Source: an uncultured Eubacteriales bacterium (lineage in GTDB: Bacteria > Bacillota > Clostridia > Lachnospirales > Bianqueaceae). Taken from it: 5,324 nt of DNA. Under the pieces are notes generated by a model. It worked only from the letters and a program-made list of their open reading frames with translations. It searched no databases and was not told the origin of the DNA. The stretch is taken from positions 1-5,324 of the forward strand of contig ONYR01000189.1 in NCBI GenBank assembly GCA_900322165.1, read 5' to 3'. The position numbers were made by a program, and so were the translations under genes. This document shows, one piece after another, positions 5,322-5,324 of this stretch; positions within the stretch are counted from its first letter, which is position 1; each line of letters begins with the position of its first letter.

Positions 5322-5324
5322 AAA

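Overview
The window reads as a Bacillota (Firmicutes) chromosome segment. The evidence is a class II (Gram-positive type) galactose-1-phosphate uridylyltransferase, strong GAGGAG/AGGAGG ribosome binding sites, sigma-A-like TATAAT promoters, a lipobox signal peptide and an OmpR-type two-component pair. The DNA looks moderately GC-rich, so a Clostridia or Erysipelotrichia gut-type lineage is plausible, but the genus cannot be named from this sequence. Gene density is ordinary, and I see no insertion sequences, CRISPR arrays, tRNAs or rRNAs.

Layout: two transcription units diverge from a 260-base intergenic region (3309-3568). Leftward, on the minus strand, lie a 136-aa HIT-family nucleotide hydrolase (2898-3308), a 908-aa galactokinase fused in frame to galactose-1-phosphate uridylyltransferase (122-2848), and the first 29 codons of a lipoprotein (1-87) that runs off the left edge. 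The gaps are 49 and 34 bases, each gene has its own strong ribosome binding site, and a good promoter (TTGTTT, 17 bp, TATAAT) lies in front of the HIT gene, so this looks like one operon. Rightward, on the plus strand, lie an OmpR-family response regulator (3569-4246) and a membrane histidine kinase (4236-5321) that overlap by 11 bases. The regulator has its own TATAAT promoter, with a 13-bp perfect palindrome at the -35 region.

How the genes fit together: the fusion enzyme would carry out two successive Leloir steps on one polypeptide, galactose to galactose-1-phosphate and then exchange with UDP-glucose to give UDP-galactose and glucose-1-phosphate. UDP-glucose 4-epimerase (GalE) and mutarotase are not in the window. 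The upstream HIT protein belongs to the same fold superfamily as GalT. The downstream lipoprotein could be a transporter binding protein, but only its signal peptide is visible. The divergent two-component system may or may not control the galactose genes; the only support is position and operator-like repeats in the shared intergenic region.

The most notable item is the galactokinase-uridylyltransferase fusion, in which both halves keep their signature catalytic motifs and the junction is essentially linkerless. I do not recognise an otherwise new system here.
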